Of a DNA stretch of 7,214 nucleotides, positions 5,292 through 7,214 are shown in pieces. Below the pieces are notes generated by a model. The model saw nothing but the letters and a program-made list of their open reading frames with translations. It ran no database searches and was not told the DNA's origin. Numbering within the stretch: position 1 is the stretch's first letter; each line of letters starts with the position of its first letter. The stretch is from Actinomycetes bacterium (lineage in GTDB: Bacteria; Actinomycetota; Acidimicrobiia; Acidimicrobiales; Microtrichaceae): assembly GCA_023437745.1 (NCBI GenBank), contig JAEZFI010000196.1, positions 1-7,214 of the forward strand, read 5' to 3'. Both the position numbers and the translations under genes were made by a program.

Positions 5292-5744
5292 GGGAGGCAC
5301 GGGCACCATGGTCGCACGCCGGGCCTCGGGCGCCGCGGCCCGAGCCCCTACGCCCGCATCGGCCGTGCCCCTGTCGACCGTGCCGCCGTCGACCGCCGCC
5401 CATGCGAGCCCCCGGAAACGATCGGCCGCCTCGCCGGTCAGCCGGTTGGCCACGATGGCACCCTCGATCACGTCGGCCCGGACCGCGGCGAGCGGCCGCT
5501 GACCGCGGCGGACCGCGACGATCACGGTGCCGTTGGCACGCCGCAGGATGGAGCGGTCGACCCCCTCGATCCGCGGCGGGGAGCGGAACACCGGCGGCTT
5601 GAGCCCCCGGCGCCGGCACAGCTGCACCACGGCGCGGACGCACTCGGAGAACTGCGTGGCGGTGGTGCGCGGCTCGTCGCCCCCGACGGCGCGCAGGGGT
5701 CGTGGCGGGCGTTGATCGACAGGTGCGGAGGGGGCGGAGGGCAT
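5277..5744 (-). CDS. Conserved hypothetical protein (small actinobacterial type)
   Basis: A 155-aa soluble protein with no membrane segment or signal peptide. The central region, about residues 30-115, looks structured: ATQFSECVRAVVQLCRRRGL (29-48), then KPPVFRSPPRIEGVDRS, then TVIVAVRRGQRPLAAVRADV (73-92) and EGAIVANRLTGEAADRFRGL. This pattern (Arg-rich helix, FRSPPR, VRRG.RP.AAV.AD..EG..VANRLTGEAA) resembles a family of short uncharacterised actinobacterial proteins I recall without a function. The N-terminal 28 and C-terminal 40 residues are low-complexity. The start is ATG at 5744; the only purine tract (GGAG) is two bases upstream, so the start is less certain. The stop (TAA, 5277-5279) lies inside the tRNA-Leu 5' end on the same strand, an unusual overlap. 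It is divergent from the monooxygenase operon. Confidence 0.7.
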   Translation of the reverse strand: MPSAPSAPVDQRPPRPLRAVGGDEPRTTATQFSECVRAVVQLCRRRGLKPPVFRSPPRIEGVDRSILRRANGTVIVAVRRGQRPLAAVRADVIEGAIVANRLTGEAADRFRGLAWAAVDGGTVDRGTADAGVGARAAAPEARRATMVPVPPARVA

Positions 5745-5815
5745 GGCTCCACACTGCCGGGAGGGTCTGACACTGAACGGTGAGACGCCTTGGCTGTGAG
5801 CGGAGCGACGAGATC

Positions 5816-5854
5816 CGCTGAACGGGGTTCAGCGACGCTCTGGCGAAAGTCGCC
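5816..5854 (+). promoter_or_regulatory. Two hairpins or operator palindromes upstream of the monooxygenase
   Basis: CGCTGAAC (5816-5823) and GTTCAGCG (5827-5834) form a perfect 8-bp inverted repeat around GGG. Just after it, GGCGA (5842-5846) and TCGCC (5850-5854) form a second one around AAG. The first half-site core CTGAACGG also occurs at 5773-5780, 45 bp upstream. The pair lies 70-110 bp before the monooxygenase start, in the gap divergent to the hypothetical gene. Either a repressor operator or a structured leader would fit; no known riboswitch consensus was recognised. Confidence 0.45.
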
Positions 5855-5926
5855 GGATGACCCCACACTTGGCCCTCGACGCATGTGGTGCCGCCACCGA
5901 ACGGGCGGTCGATGATGGAGATGGCC

Positions 5927-7081
5927 GTGTCAGAGCTCAAGGTCCACTGGTTCCTGCCCACCGGAGGCGACAGCCGGGACATCCTGCCCACCGGGCCGGA
6001 CGCGCACCGCCGCGCACCGTCGTTCGACTACCTCTCGCAGGTCGCCACGGCGTGTGAGGACATGGGCTTCGACGCGGTGCTCACTCCGTGCGGCACGGCC
6101 TGCGAGGACGCTTGGATCGCGACGGCACCGCTGATCGCCGTCACCCGCAAGCTGAAGTTCCTGGTGGCGTTCCGGCCGGGACTGCTCAACCCGACGATCG
6201 CGGCACAGATGGCGTCGACCTACCAGCGCATGTCGAACGGCCGCCTGCTGGTGAACATCGTGATCGGCGCCGAGGACGCCGAGCTCGCCCGCTTCGGCGA
6301 CTTCCGGCCCAAGGACGAGCGCTACGAACGGGCTGCGGAGTTCCTGCAGATCCTCGACGGCGCGTGGAGCCCGGAGCCCTTCGACTTCACCGGCGACCAC
6401 TACCGCGTCGAGCAGGCCACCACCCGCGACCAGCCGCTGGTGCGGCCCCGCATCTACTTCGGCGGCGCGTCACCCGCGGCCGAGAAGGTCGCCGCCCGCC
6501 ACGTCGACGTCTACCTGGCCTGGGGCGAGACACCCGACATGGTCGGCGCCCGGCTCGACCGCATGCGCGAGCTCGCGGACGGCGCCGGTCGGCCCGAGGG
6601 CCGTCCGCTCAGCTTCGGCATCCGCTTCCACGTGATCAGCCGCGACACCTCCGAGGCCGCCTGGGCCGAGGCCGGCCGCCTGATGTCGGGCATCGACCCC
6701 GCCGCGGTCGAAGCCGCCCGAGCGGACTTCGCCGCGACGAAGTCCGAGGGGCAGCGCCGCATGGCCGAGATGACGGCGAACGCCGGCGACGGCCCCGTGC
6801 CGACCGACCCCCGCGACCTCGAGGTCTACCCGAACGTCTGGTCGGGTGTCGGCCTGGTCCGCGGTGGCGCCGGCACCGCTCTGGTCGGCAGCCACGCCGA
6901 GGTCGCGGACCGCATCGAGGAGTACCGCCGGGTCGGCTTCGACGAGTTCATCCTGTCGGGCTACCCGCACCTCGAAGAGGCCTACGCCACCGGCGAGGGC
7001 CTCCTGCCCGAGCTGCGCCGTCGCGGCCTCCTGGCACCGTCGGACCGCCTGATCGACACCACCACGTCGTCGTTCCGCTGA
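5927..7081 (+). CDS. ssuD: FMNH2-dependent alkanesulfonate monooxygenase (SsuD-like, LLM family)
   Basis: A two-component flavin monooxygenase of 384 aa (E. coli SsuD 381) with a luciferase-like TIM barrel. The family uses FMNH2 from a reductase (SsuE) and O2 to cleave C-S bonds of sulfonates, giving an aldehyde and sulfite in the cytoplasm. Visible matches: N-terminal VHWFLPTGGD (6-15), ACEDAW with Cys59 at the SsuD Cys54 position, LKFLVAFRPG (76-85), SNGRLLVNIV (103-112), YFGGAS (177-182), FGIRFHVI (230-237) with Arg233 and His235 matching SsuD Arg226/His228, LVRGGAGTALVG (310-321) with Arg312 matching Arg297, and SGYPHLEEAY near the end. All the catalytic positions I can compare are kept. 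The start chosen is GTG 5927: GGAG (5917-5920) is six bases away, and MSELKVHWFLPT aligns with the E. coli start; ATG at 5912, 5915 or 5921 are poorer. It is first in an operon, ten bases before the next ATG. A paralogue specific for another sulfonate is possible. Confidence 0.9.
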   Translation: MSELKVHWFLPTGGDSRDILPTGPDAHRRAPSFDYLSQVATACEDMGFDAVLTPCGTACEDAWIATAPLIAVTRKLKFLVAFRPGLLNPTIAAQMASTYQRMSNGRLLVNIVIGAEDAELARFGDFRPKDERYERAAEFLQILDGAWSPEPFDFTGDHYRVEQATTRDQPLVRPRIYFGGASPAAEKVAARHVDVYLAWGETPDMVGARLDRMRELADGAGRPEGRPLSFGIRFHVISRDTSEAAWAEAGRLMSGIDPAAVEAARADFAATKSEGQRRMAEMTANAGDGPVPTDPRDLEVYPNVWSGVGLVRGGAGTALVGSHAEVADRIEEYRRVGFDEFILSGYPHLEEAYATGEGLLPELRRRGLLAPSDRLIDTTTSSFR

Positions 7082-7091
7082 GGGGTCCGAG

Positions 7092-7214
7092 ATGACGATC
7101 GGCCTGCTGCTGTGCGACCACCTCGATCCCGATGTGATCGAGCAGGTCGGCGACTACACCGACCTGTACCCCGCGGCGTTCGGTCCGGCGGGCGTCGAGC
7201 TGCGCGTCTACGAC
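7092..7214 (+). CDS. Class I glutamine amidotransferase-like protein, N-terminal part
   Basis: The first 41 residues only; the gene runs off the window. MTIGLLLCDHLDPDVIEQVG, then DYTDLYPAAFGPAGVELRVYD, matches the opening strand and loop of class I (triad-type) glutamine amidotransferase-like proteins, which often begin with a hydrophobic strand, then a His and a GDY.D.F/Y motif. The nucleophilic Cys and the His-Glu pair would lie beyond the window. ATG 7092 follows the monooxygenase stop by ten bases, with GAGGGG overlapping that stop, six bases before the start, so the two genes are almost surely co-transcribed. Such domains release ammonia from glutamine or gamma-glutamyl compounds. Its link to sulfonate use is not known to me; it may process a gamma-glutamyl or amide intermediate. 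Confidence 0.65.
   Translation, partial: MTIGLLLCDHLDPDVIEQVGDYTDLYPAAFGPAGVELRVYD

Noticed and set aside
5885..5926. Earlier starts for the monooxygenase (GTG 5885, ATG 5912, 5915, 5921).
   Set aside because: They add residues not present in SsuD and have no well-placed ribosome site, whereas GTG 5927 has GGAG at six bases and aligns with the E. coli N-terminus.

Overview
The window is a high-GC chromosomal segment with strong third-position G/C bias and GTG/TTG starts alongside ATG. This is what an actinobacterium looks like. The gene content would fit an aquatic or marine lineage such as Acidimicrobiia, but that finer placement is inference, because no marker gene is present.

Left block (1-3918). 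A secreted, membrane-anchored fasciclin (FAS1) protein (minus strand) is divergent from an APC-family amino acid permease (plus). The permease converges on an alpha/beta hydrolase (minus) across a short gap holding a perfect 8-bp hairpin. The hydrolase is divergent from a TetR-family regulator. The roughly 75-bp gap between those two carries a perfect 23-bp palindrome, almost certainly the operator through which the regulator controls the hydrolase and itself.

Middle block (3923-5291). An intact tRNA-Leu(UAA) lies on the minus strand at 5206-5291. Its 3' half, from the anticodon loop to the discriminator base, is repeated exactly (57 bp) at 3923-3979, without a 5' half. This is the signature of site-specific integration into a tRNA gene: the element restored the tRNA at one end and left the original 3' half at the other. 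The 1.28 kb between the copies has mixed, partly lower-GC sequence. It holds a decayed IS3-type transposase C-terminus, a small two-helix membrane protein gene, and two clusters of direct repeats (CGCGACTAC, 12-bp period), one on each side. The clusters look like arm-type integrase binding sites. No integrase gene is visible, so the block is either the remnant of a larger integrated element or a miniature element needing an integrase in trans.

Right block (5277-7214). A conserved-looking hypothetical protein (minus) runs into the 5' end of the tRNA. Divergent from it is an operon of an SsuD-like FMNH2-dependent alkanesulfonate monooxygenase and the start of a probable class I glutamine amidotransferase-like protein, cut by the window end. 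The leader of this operon contains two hairpins. Together the right block suggests scavenging of organosulfur compounds, though the transporter (ssuABC) and flavin reductase (ssuE) are not in view.
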